Of a DNA stretch of 9,776 bases, positions 1 through 6,560 are shown piece after piece. The translations under genes and the position numbers were made by a program. Each line of letters begins with the position of its first letter. The stretch's first letter is position 1. The notes beneath the pieces are model-generated. The model worked only from the letters and a program-made list of their open reading frames with translations, had not been told where the DNA came from and did no database searches. Source of the DNA: CAYWNA01 sp964459305. GTDB lineage: Bacteria > Planctomycetota > Planctomycetia > Pirellulales > Pirellulaceae. The stretch lies in the NCBI GenBank assembly GCA_964459305.1, contig CAYWNA010000378.1, positions 1-9,776 of the forward strand. The letters run 5' to 3'.

Positions 1-1028
1 GGTTTGTTGGCGGTGCCACGGACTGCCAACGTGCTGCCCTTCAGCACGTAATATGGACCTTTGCCGACCGGCAGGGGCTCGGTCTCTCCGCCGGCATACT
101 TGGGGGCAGTGGCCGCCAGGAGCAACTGCTCCGTGGCGGGACGATCTACCAGTTTGACTGTGAACCAAGGCGTGGACGCCTTCCGGGCGCGGGCGCGGAA
201 CTCGAAGGCGTCGATCACATTTCTCCACGTCGTCTGAAACCGGCGGTCCCCCGATTTCTGCATCGGCTCAGATCGCTGGCCGGTCGCGCCGCGAAGGTCG
301 ATAGAAACCGACGCGGGCAGCCGGCGACTGTCCTCGCGTACGGTGACCGTAACCGGCCAGTCATCACCACGGGGAATTGTCAGTCGGCCGTCTTCGACTC
401 CCTCGACCACCAGGTGGACGTCTTGTGGCCACTCTCGGTCGCCGAGCAAGACGTTGCGATCGAACCAGACGGCCATGGAATCATTCACCACGGACGAAAC
501 GGCGATACCCAGCATAGTCAGCAACATGACAATTAGAAGAGACAAATTCGCGATGAACCGATCGCCTCGGAGAATCCTCTCGAATGTCACATCCGAGACC
601 CGCTGCATGCCTTGGTCGATCGTCTCGCGTACCAGGACCGACGATACCCCGCGCGATTCGAAATCGTCCATGCGTGCAAACTGAACCGCACTGATGAGGC
701 TCTGCCCCAGTTGCTGATTTTGGCCTTCGATTTCCAGACAGAGCGCATCGTCGGTCAATCGGCACGATAGCGGCCGGATGACGCGACGATAGAGAACCAC
801 GGCGAGAACGCCAACCGCGAGGACAAGCATGACAATTCGCTGTGCACGGTCCATATGAAACAGCCAATCGACGAGTAAATCTAGGCCGATCGCCAACACG
901 ACGCAGAACAACAAGCGGCTGAGACCGTCCACCAAAAACCACGTCACGATCTTCATTCGCAACCGGCGCAGCCGGATCGTAAACGTTTCGGGGAGTGCAG
1001 TGGTGGGTGTTGTGGTTGCTTGTGTCAT
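1..1028 (-). CDS. Multi-pass membrane protein, 3' part outside window
   Basis: The frame is open from the ATG at 1028 to the window edge, giving 342 residues beginning MTQATTTPTTALPETF. Two membrane segments lie at about 32-56 (WFLVDGLSRLLFCVVLAIGL core) and 64-80, and a third at about 159-181 (NLSLLIVMLLTMLGIAVSSV). Between them is a soluble segment with LEIEGQNQQLGQSLISAVQF (99-118). After the third helix comes a beta-rich region, probably extracytoplasmic, with VHLVVEGVEDGRLTIPRGDDWPVTVTV (split between about 204 and 230). This matches, from memory, the large uncharacterised membrane proteins that follow DUF58/VWA genes in planctomycetes (DUF4175-like layout), which usually continue for several hundred residues with a coiled-coil tail; that part is not visible. 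No Shine-Dalgarno precedes the ATG; the internal Met 25 is an alternative start. The hairpin upstream may set its expression apart from the genes before it. Confidence 0.82.
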   Translation of the reverse strand, partial: MTQATTTPTTALPETFTIRLRRLRMKIVTWFLVDGLSRLLFCVVLAIGLDLLVDWLFHMDRAQRIVMLVLAVGVLAVVLYRRVIRPLSCRLTDDALCLEIEGQNQQLGQSLISAVQFARMDDFESRGVSSVLVRETIDQGMQRVSDVTFERILRGDRFIANLSLLIVMLLTMLGIAVSSVVNDSMAVWFDRNVLLGDREWPQDVHLVVEGVEDGRLTIPRGDDWPVTVTVREDSRRLPASVSIDLRGATGQRSEPMQKSGDRRFQTTWRNVIDAFEFRARARKASTPWFTVKLVDRPATEQLLLAATAPKYAGGETEPLPVGKGPYYVLKGSTLAVRGTANK

Positions 1029-1059
1029 TGGAAAGGACTCAAGGACTCCGGCGCTTGAC

Positions 1060-1141
1060 TCGTTTAACCGCAAGCCGGAGGCGTGCGCGTAATCCGCCGG
1101 CCATGCCCATTCGCGCACGCCTCCGGCTTGCGGTTAAACGA
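1060..1141. repeat. Perfect 30-bp inverted repeat between two genes
   Basis: The left arm 1060-1089 (TCGTTTAACCGC, then AAGCCGGAGGCG) is exactly complementary to the right arm 1112-1141, with a 22-nt loop (1090-1111) that contains CCGCCGGCC. It fills most of the 146-bp gap between the second VWA gene (stop at 1175) and the multi-pass protein gene (start at 1028). Neither side has a run of T, so it is not a typical intrinsic terminator. It could still attenuate transcription, protect the mRNA 3' end or be a mobile palindrome. The arm end CGTTTAACCGC recurs at 6508-6518 in reverse complement. Confidence 0.9.
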
Positions 1142-1174
1142 AACTCAACTCTACAACATGTGAGGCGGTTTTCA

Positions 1175-3721
1175 TCATAGTAGCTTAAACCGTTTACGGA
1201 CGGCCCATTCGATGGTGAGCAGCCCGACAAGCAGTAGCAGAATTCGATTGGTGTCCCACAACGGGATGGGTTTGCTTTGCACATCGAGGATTCGTTTGCG
1301 ATCCGGTATGGCTGCCGGCAAGCGATCTAGTTGGTCGATGTCGAAGTACTGTCCGCCGGATGCCTCGGCCAACTCCACGAGCAGCGGTTTGTCGAGCCAT
1401 GTCTGAAACGACTCGACGCTTGGCATGGCCACGGGGAACGTCGTTTCGATCACGGGGGGAGCGGAGGATCCGTCGGACAGATCCACGGTCAGTACATGGC
1501 GGCCGGTCTTGCTGGCCGTGATGGTTGCCTGGAACTGCCCTGGCTGATTGGGAACCTGTTTGAGCGTTACCGGAACGGGGTCGCTGCCGGCGACGTCCAA
1601 TAACGCCGTCACTTGCTCTTGTTCCAGCGGCGTGAACGTCGTGTCTTTCAGACTCGCCGTGATCATGACTCGCTGGCCGACTTCGTAGTGCGTGCGGTCC
1701 GTTTCGATGGTGCCCCGGCGTTTGCCTTCCAGCGAGCGGCCTTCGACCAAGTATCGCGTTGTCTGCAGCCAGAAGCGATTAAAGAACTCCGCATTGCGTC
1801 CGACCTTGCGCCAGCGCCACGTTCCGTTGAATCCAACAAAGACGGTCCGCCCGGAACCATATTGGCCCGTGACAAGCAGCGGGCGCGATCCTTCGATTTG
1901 GCGCAAAGTTGGGTCGCTGTGTTCGATCAGAACGCGCGCCGTCGGCTTGGCCTCTTTCGATGGAAAACTCCAGTAAATGCCGGGAAAGCTTTTCCAGCGG
2001 GCAAGCGTCGCCGCGGCTTCGGGATAGAATCGCATGATGGACTGATCGACATTAGCCTCCACAATATCCAACGGCCATGCGCGGGTGCTGCGAGTGAGCA
2101 GGGTGACGACTTGCATGGCGCCGATGTCTCCCATGCGAACCGGCAGGAGGTCGCCCATCATGCTGGTGCGTCCATCCGTCAAAAAACGGCTGGCGAACAT
2201 GGGCCCGGCCATGTACAGTGTGCCACCGGCATGCTCGCCGACGAACTGCTTGAGCAACTTGATCCAGTCTTCGTCGAATTCAATCGGGTCGGGATCGAAC
2301 AGCAAGATGACGTCGTACTCAAACAGCTCCTCGCGCGTCACTGGTAGCTTCTTGATCGTGGTGTTCCCTTCCTGCGCGCGATCCTCGTCCAACGTCTGCA
2401 ACCAGCACGACAAGTCAACCGTCTTGTTGCGCTCGAGCAATCGCGCGACCTCCCGATACTCCCATGTGGGCGATCCGGCCACCAGCAACACACGAGCCTG
2501 TTCGCTGAGCACTTTGACTTCGGTCGGCGATTTGGGCGAATTGTCTTCTTCGGAGATTTCGTTCTCGACCGGCTCGACGCGCACGGTATAGGCGAATCGC
2601 CCGGCGGTTGTGGGAGTGTGAGCGAAGGCCAGACGCACCTGTCCCCCTTCGGCAGGCAATGGAACATCACGTTGCCCGACCGACCGCTCCACGGGGGATT
2701 CATCTGCGTCGTCGGGAAGATACCGCTCGATCAACTTGACTTGCACCGTTCGGCCGCCAATGCCTTGGGCACGCAGCACGGCTCGGATCTCGAAGGGGTC
2801 GTCTTTCCAGACCTGGGGATCGGCATAGGCGTCGGTCACCCGCAGGTTGCGCGGACGGCTGGGATCGCCGACTCCGACACATAACAACGGCACATTTTGC
2901 TGGCGGGCCTTTGCGGCTATGGCTCGGAGGCTGGCTTTGTCCGTGTCCTTTCCCGTGTGCTGGCCGTCTGTGAAGATGACGATCGCGACCGTCAGACGGT
3001 CGGCAAGGCCGTCGGCAATTGCCTTGTGAAGGTCCGTTGCGGGACCGATCGCCTGCAATTCCGGCAGACCTCGCGTGAAAAAGGGGTCAGGTCCAATTTG
3101 CCGGGACGGCCCGGAGGGTGCTTCGCCAAAATTGGACCTGCCCCCTTTTTCACTGGCGGATCGCGTTTCGATTTGCTGAACACCGTTCGAGAAGTTGACC
3201 ACGCGAAGTTTGCCGCGAAGCTCCAAATCGCCGATGAAGCTGCGACTGTCCTTTTCGAACAACGTATGAACCAGCTCGGCTCGCGAAGGTTGCGCCTCGC
3301 GGACTGATTCCACCGTGCGGCCCGTCGCCCGAGCGACCGTCTGGGCCGTGTGATCATCCAAATAGCGATCCTCGGTGCTCATGGATTGCGAGTCGTCTCG
3401 CATCAGCACGACAACCGGATGCAGGATGCGACGATCCGTGTACGTAATCGCCGGGGCAAGGTAGACCGCCGCCAAGACAAGCAATACGACAATGCGAAGG
3501 GCAGCCAGACCTCGTTTGGCTCGCGGCGGACAAGTGCCGATCTCTCGGCGGTACAGAAATACGGCCAGATACACCAGGGCGACGACGACACCGAGGTATA
3601 CGAACACCTCCCACGAACGCGGAGAGTTCGTCAACGTGAACTGGACGTCCGCGTCATCCGGAATCGTACCGGAATCAATCCCCAAGATCAGTTCTATCCA
3701 CGCCACGCCAAGAAGACTCAT
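1175..3721 (-). CDS. Membrane-anchored VWA / amidotransferase-like protein
   Basis: 848 residues from the ATG at 3721, which overlaps the TGA of the propeller gene as ATGA. An in-frame start farther upstream (3994) would run inside that gene and encode an unlikely low-complexity leader, so I reject it. Two membrane helices at the N-terminus (about 39-57 and 72-92) precede a VWA domain with a full metal site: DDSQS at 109-113, Thr 229 in GPATDLHKA, and Asp 252 in IFTDG. A beta-sandwich region follows, then an amidotransferase-like domain from about 408 (ARVLLVAGSPTWEYREVARLL; YDVILLFDPDP; GGTLYMAGP) to about 660, another beta-rich region (about 670-765), and a C-terminal helix at about 826-840 with the basic tail RKRFKLL. 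The layout matches the upstream BatA-like protein in kind, but the sequences are clearly different. Residues 190-216 are encoded by a palindromic insertion. No clear Shine-Dalgarno is present; translation is probably coupled to the preceding gene. Confidence 0.9.
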   Translation of the reverse strand: MSLLGVAWIELILGIDSGTIPDDADVQFTLTNSPRSWEVFVYLGVVVALVYLAVFLYRREIGTCPPRAKRGLAALRIVVLLVLAAVYLAPAITYTDRRILHPVVVLMRDDSQSMSTEDRYLDDHTAQTVARATGRTVESVREAQPSRAELVHTLFEKDSRSFIGDLELRGKLRVVNFSNGVQQIETRSASEKGGRSNFGEAPSGPSRQIGPDPFFTRGLPELQAIGPATDLHKAIADGLADRLTVAIVIFTDGQHTGKDTDKASLRAIAAKARQQNVPLLCVGVGDPSRPRNLRVTDAYADPQVWKDDPFEIRAVLRAQGIGGRTVQVKLIERYLPDDADESPVERSVGQRDVPLPAEGGQVRLAFAHTPTTAGRFAYTVRVEPVENEISEEDNSPKSPTEVKVLSEQARVLLVAGSPTWEYREVARLLERNKTVDLSCWLQTLDEDRAQEGNTTIKKLPVTREELFEYDVILLFDPDPIEFDEDWIKLLKQFVGEHAGGTLYMAGPMFASRFLTDGRTSMMGDLLPVRMGDIGAMQVVTLLTRSTRAWPLDIVEANVDQSIMRFYPEAAATLARWKSFPGIYWSFPSKEAKPTARVLIEHSDPTLRQIEGSRPLLVTGQYGSGRTVFVGFNGTWRWRKVGRNAEFFNRFWLQTTRYLVEGRSLEGKRRGTIETDRTHYEVGQRVMITASLKDTTFTPLEQEQVTALLDVAGSDPVPVTLKQVPNQPGQFQATITASKTGRHVLTVDLSDGSSAPPVIETTFPVAMPSVESFQTWLDKPLLVELAEASGGQYFDIDQLDRLPAAIPDRKRILDVQSKPIPLWDTNRILLLLVGLLTIEWAVRKRFKLL
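3075..3153. repeat. 79-bp palindromic element inserted in frame in a VWA domain
   Basis: The arms at 3075-3099 and 3129-3153 (25 bp each) are complementary with one mismatch (3087/3141). They start GTGAAAAAGGGG and end CCCCCTTTTTCAC. The 29-bp centre holds a further hairpin, CCGGG-ACGG-CCCGG (3101-3114). The element is fully open in the host frame and encodes residues 190-216 of the VWA protein. Arms of the AAAAGGGGTCAGGTCCAATTT type resemble, from memory, the REP-like palindromes moved by IS200-related REP transposases; this was not checked by search. No transposase lies in the window. Confidence 0.85.
3718..3721 (-). promoter_or_regulatory. ATGA stop/start overlap coupling two genes
   Basis: The minus strand reads ATGA: TGA ends the propeller gene and ATG starts the second VWA gene. 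With no Shine-Dalgarno ahead of it, reinitiation after termination is the likely way this start is used. The overlap implies fixed stoichiometry and a shared transcript. Confidence 0.75.
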
Positions 3722-6546
3722 GTGGTTGACTCGCCCGTCTGCTTGTTCGGTTCTTCCGGTTGCTCTTTTGCTTCGCCCAGGGCGTAGACCCGTCCCATGC
3801 CAACTACCAGCAGCCGCTGGCCGTCTGAGTAAAGGTTGCCTACTGGCTCGTCGCCCGACTGAACAACCTGAACCTGCCCTTTCTTGGCTCCCGTCTTCAG
3901 ATCCAGTTGCAGGATCGAATCGTTCAGTGGCACGAACACCGCCGTTTCCGTCAACGCGCCGCGGCCGAGTGAATCCTCGGTTTGCTCCTCCCACACCAGG
4001 CGACCGCTGGGGATGTCGTACTGTCGCACGTGGTTTTTGTCGGCCACGTACAAGCCATCTCCAACGGCGCCGAGACAGTAGGGTGATTGAGAGTCATTAT
4101 TCAACGGATTCCTGGGAGATTCCCACAAGAACTCGCCCGTCCTTCGATCGAAGGCGACGAGTTGGTCGTAATCGGAAGCCATCACGATCAACTGTCTGCC
4201 GTGTGGGATCACGACATCTTCCTGGAAACCGACCAAGCCGGGTTGTTTGCCGATTTGAGTGCCTGGGATAACTGGGGACGATCGTGGTGGCTGTTTGCTT
4301 CGCTCGTAGGTTGCGACCCAACCGAGGGCTCCCGACAAAGCATCCAGTGCGAAGATTGCTCCGGCGCCGCTGGCTACGTAGACATCGCCCCCGTCAACTG
4401 TAATCCCTACGGGCGACCATCGCGGGCCTCCGCTTGATAACGCGTCACACAGAAACGTCTTCCAGACCGTCTTGCCATTTTCGGCGGCCATGCCGTACAT
4501 CCACAATTGGCCATTGTCCGTGACAGGCGCCAACAGTAGATCGGCGTATGGGACCGGTGCGGCCAGAAAGCCGGCGCCGGTGTTCGGATTGGCCAGACTG
4601 TCATCGCCGCTGCGATACCATTGCAGCTTGCCGTTTTTCGCGTCGTAGGCGGACAGCCAATTCGCTCCAATCCGATGGTAGGCGGTTGAGGGTGCCTGGG
4701 GGATCGCTGCAGGAACGCGGTTTGTCCTAGAGGGCGTCCCAAGATCCAGATAATCTCCTTCAACGGTCAGGAGCAGATTGCCGGCAATTGACATGGACTG
4801 CCGCACGCGGTCGCCGAACAGTACGACCTCCGGCGCTGCAGCGGGTTGACCGGATGCCAGATTCGTCCCGGCGGCACCCATAGCAGCATAGAGCTGCGAA
4901 AGGGGATCGAGTGGATACTGGTTCTCTCGGCCCATCCAAATCATCTCGCCCGTTGTCGCATCGCAACACACCAGACGCTTGTTTCCCTTGAAGTAAACTC
5001 GCCCCTGATCGAACAGTAGTACCCTGGCCGGATTCCATCCCCCTTTCCTCCAACGTTCGACCATGGACCCGAGTTTGATTGTCGTTGGCGGTGATACCTG
5101 GGCAACGGCGAGACCTCCTCCGCGAATCCGGATTTGGGCTTGATTGTTAGGCAACAAGATACGTCTGCCGTTCATGTGCACGACTATTCTCCCGGGCGCG
5201 GCAGCCGCCGGGGCGCCAAATGGATTGGCTGCCGGCGCACCAAAAGGATCGGCCCCGGCGCGAATCGTTGTGGTCGTTCTGGTGGCTGGTGCTGTCAGTT
5301 CCATCCCAAGCTGTTTCGACCAGAGTTCCGTGAGCGGCGACGGTGTGGTTTCTGAAGGAAATGCTTGCATGTAGCCGGTTCGCGACGGTCTGCCGAAACG
5401 CATTCGCCATTCGCCTGGCAAATCAGCCTGTCTTGGCACGTTGGAAGCGTGCCCCACGACTTGTTCCATCCCTACCATTCTCTCGATGTCGCGTTTGACC
5501 AAGGACGCGTGTTTTAGCTCGCCAGATGCCGATTTATCGAGCTCGGCCAATGCCTCGTGAGCCGTCTGTTGATCTCCAATCCGTCCACTGGCCACCGCCA
5601 ACCGCAGAAGTAGCTGTTCTCGGCGAATACTGGCATCGGGATACTCTTGGAGCACCTTGTTCAGGAGACGGTAGGCGCCGACGAATTCGTAATGTTCCAT
5701 TTCCAGGCACGCCAGTTCGAAGGCCGCGTCGTCGCCAAACGAACTGAGGAAGAATCGGCGTACGACCTCGGCCAGAGCCTGCTTTCGTTGGCTTCGCGGT
5801 GCGGCGACACCGCCGTCTTCAGGCTGTTCTTCACCGGTTGCCAGGATGGCTTTCGCTTCGCCGTCGGCGGTGGCTCGGTAGACGCGTAGGCCCGTTGGCG
5901 GCAATTGGGCCAGCGACCGTTCGATTTCCTCGGAGACCGACAGATACTTGCGGTATTCGTGTTGAGCCGTCTTCGAGATCCAATCGTCTCGGGTCGTAAC
6001 CGTGTCAGTCGAATCGTTCAGCGCCTGTTGCCACAAGGCGACGGCCAATTCGTACCGCCCGTCTGTGGCAAATTCGTCCGCATGCTTGAGCAGACGGTCC
6101 AGATCTTCGTCGGTCTTCAACGAGGCGCTAGTTTCGATCGTGCCATTGAATCCTGGGTATTGAGGGTGGATGAACCCGCCGTGCCAAATGCCTCCACCTA
6201 AGCGGGCAGCGTTCTGTAGTTGAAGGATTCTTCGTTGGGCCTCTTGTTGCTGCGCGCGCCGCTCGGCTTCGAGCCGTCGGCGCTCTTCCTCGCGGCCATC
6301 CAATGCCTGCTTCAGCACATTCAAGAGGCTTGGTTTTGCGGCCTGTTCATCCGCGGCATGTGCCCGTGGTGGGTGAGCGCCCGCGGCGAGAAGCGAGGCG
6401 GTCCCCAGGATCGCTGCCAGAATAGCAGCAGTCTTCTTAGTTTCAGGCGTTCTTCGTCTAACCCCAAGCCCAACGGGCTGGGCGCGTCCGCGCGGGCCGT
6501 AGGCCCAGCGGTTAAACGACGATTTGGCCTCGGCAGAATTGCACAT
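3718..6546 (-). CDS. Secreted TPR / PQQ-repeat beta-propeller protein
   Basis: 942 residues. The N-terminus is unusual: about 38 residues with many Arg/Gly/Pro precede a hydrophobic core (TAAILAAILGTASLLAAGA, about 39-57) and a probable cleavage after AHA near residue 64. This makes it an exported protein with a long signal n-region. A charged coiled-coil-like stretch spans about 84-112 and an alpha-helical, TPR-like region about 145-340. A Pro/Ala linker with two PFGAPAA copies (about 433-448) leads to a chain of PQQ-like propeller blades, e.g. LVCCDATTGEMIW (525-537), LSAYDAKNGKLQW (631-643), IFALDALSGALGW (731-743), LVAFDRRTGEFLW (796-808), VRQYDIPSGRLVW (840-852) and LQLDLKTGAKKG (879-890). 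The blade pattern D-x-x-[ST]-G-x-x-x-W is a structural signature and does not prove PQQ binding; I see no evidence for enzyme activity. A BamB-like scaffold or sensor role is a guess. It overlaps the next gene by ATGA. Confidence 0.9.
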   Translation of the reverse strand: MCNSAEAKSSFNRWAYGPRGRAQPVGLGVRRRTPETKKTAAILAAILGTASLLAAGAHPPRAHAADEQAAKPSLLNVLKQALDGREEERRRLEAERRAQQQEAQRRILQLQNAARLGGGIWHGGFIHPQYPGFNGTIETSASLKTDEDLDRLLKHADEFATDGRYELAVALWQQALNDSTDTVTTRDDWISKTAQHEYRKYLSVSEEIERSLAQLPPTGLRVYRATADGEAKAILATGEEQPEDGGVAAPRSQRKQALAEVVRRFFLSSFGDDAAFELACLEMEHYEFVGAYRLLNKVLQEYPDASIRREQLLLRLAVASGRIGDQQTAHEALAELDKSASGELKHASLVKRDIERMVGMEQVVGHASNVPRQADLPGEWRMRFGRPSRTGYMQAFPSETTPSPLTELWSKQLGMELTAPATRTTTTIRAGADPFGAPAANPFGAPAAAAPGRIVVHMNGRRILLPNNQAQIRIRGGGLAVAQVSPPTTIKLGSMVERWRKGGWNPARVLLFDQGRVYFKGNKRLVCCDATTGEMIWMGRENQYPLDPLSQLYAAMGAAGTNLASGQPAAAPEVVLFGDRVRQSMSIAGNLLLTVEGDYLDLGTPSRTNRVPAAIPQAPSTAYHRIGANWLSAYDAKNGKLQWYRSGDDSLANPNTGAGFLAAPVPYADLLLAPVTDNGQLWMYGMAAENGKTVWKTFLCDALSSGGPRWSPVGITVDGGDVYVASGAGAIFALDALSGALGWVATYERSKQPPRSSPVIPGTQIGKQPGLVGFQEDVVIPHGRQLIVMASDYDQLVAFDRRTGEFLWESPRNPLNNDSQSPYCLGAVGDGLYVADKNHVRQYDIPSGRLVWEEQTEDSLGRGALTETAVFVPLNDSILQLDLKTGAKKGQVQVVQSGDEPVGNLYSDGQRLLVVGMGRVYALGEAKEQPEEPNKQTGESTT
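5203..5250 (-). repeat. Two tandem 8-residue units (D/N)PFGAPAA in linker
   Basis: Two consecutive 24-bp units encode DPFGAPAA and NPFGAPAA, residues 433-448 of the propeller protein. They lie in an Ala/Pro-rich, low-complexity linker between the helical region and the propeller. At DNA level the units differ at several positions, mostly synonymous, so the duplication is not very recent. It is probably a flexible spacer. Confidence 0.75.
6457..6518. repeat. Hairpin-rich repeat-like segment inside signal-peptide n-region
   Basis: About 60 bp with three stacked small palindromes: AGCCC-AAC-GGGCT (6467-6479), GCGC-GTCC-GCGC (6482-6493) and GGGCC-GTA-GGCCC (6494-6506). The outer ends (CTAACC at 6458-6463 and GGTTAAAC at 6510-6517) pair imperfectly. 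The right end GCGGTTAAACG (6508-6518) is identical over 11 bp to the ends of the intergenic inverted repeat at 1060-1141. The segment is translated as about residues 10-30 of the propeller protein, just ahead of its hydrophobic signal core. I infer a dispersed palindromic element captured in the coding frame; the family is unnamed. Confidence 0.6.
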
Positions 6547-6552
6547 GCCTAT

Positions 6553-6560
6553 TCACCTCC
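6553..6560 (-). promoter_or_regulatory. Strong ribosome binding site for the propeller gene
   Basis: On the minus strand this reads GGAGGTGA, an uninterrupted 8-nt match to the complement of the 16S rRNA 3' tail. It lies 9 nt (counted from GGAGG) upstream of the ATG at 6546. Its last three bases are the TGA stop of the BatA-like gene, so ribosomes ending there could reinitiate. It is the only convincing Shine-Dalgarno sequence in the window. It supports 6546 as the true start, and therefore the translation of the odd repeat-like N-terminus. Confidence 0.8.

Noticed and set aside
481..942. Minus-strand open frame of 153 codons
   Set aside because: Out-of-frame shadow inside the multi-pass protein gene, which runs off the window edge in another frame and has clear membrane helices.
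1060..1141. Intrinsic terminator
   Set aside because: The stem is strong but no T-run follows on either strand, and the loop is 22 nt; better described as a palindromic repeat.
1039..1284. Small open frames crossing the intergenic inverted repeat
   Set aside because: Their peptides mainly translate the palindrome arms on both strands (mirror-image LTASRRRAR and LRLAVKR), as expected of a hairpin and not of a gene.
1613..2347. Plus-strand open frame of about 244 codons opposite the second VWA gene
   Set aside because: Antisense shadow with no family features; the minus strand has convincing domains throughout.
3722..3994. 91-residue N-terminal extension of the second VWA protein
   Set aside because: It lies wholly inside the propeller gene's C-terminal coding region, is low complexity and rich in Arg/Gly, and the ATGA overlap at 3721 gives a better start directly before the expected membrane anchors.
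3718..6546. Quinoprotein dehydrogenase for the propeller protein
   Set aside because: Only the repeated blade signature is visible; I could not identify the cofactor-binding and catalytic residues of PQQ dehydrogenases, and the TPR-like N-terminal half does not fit.
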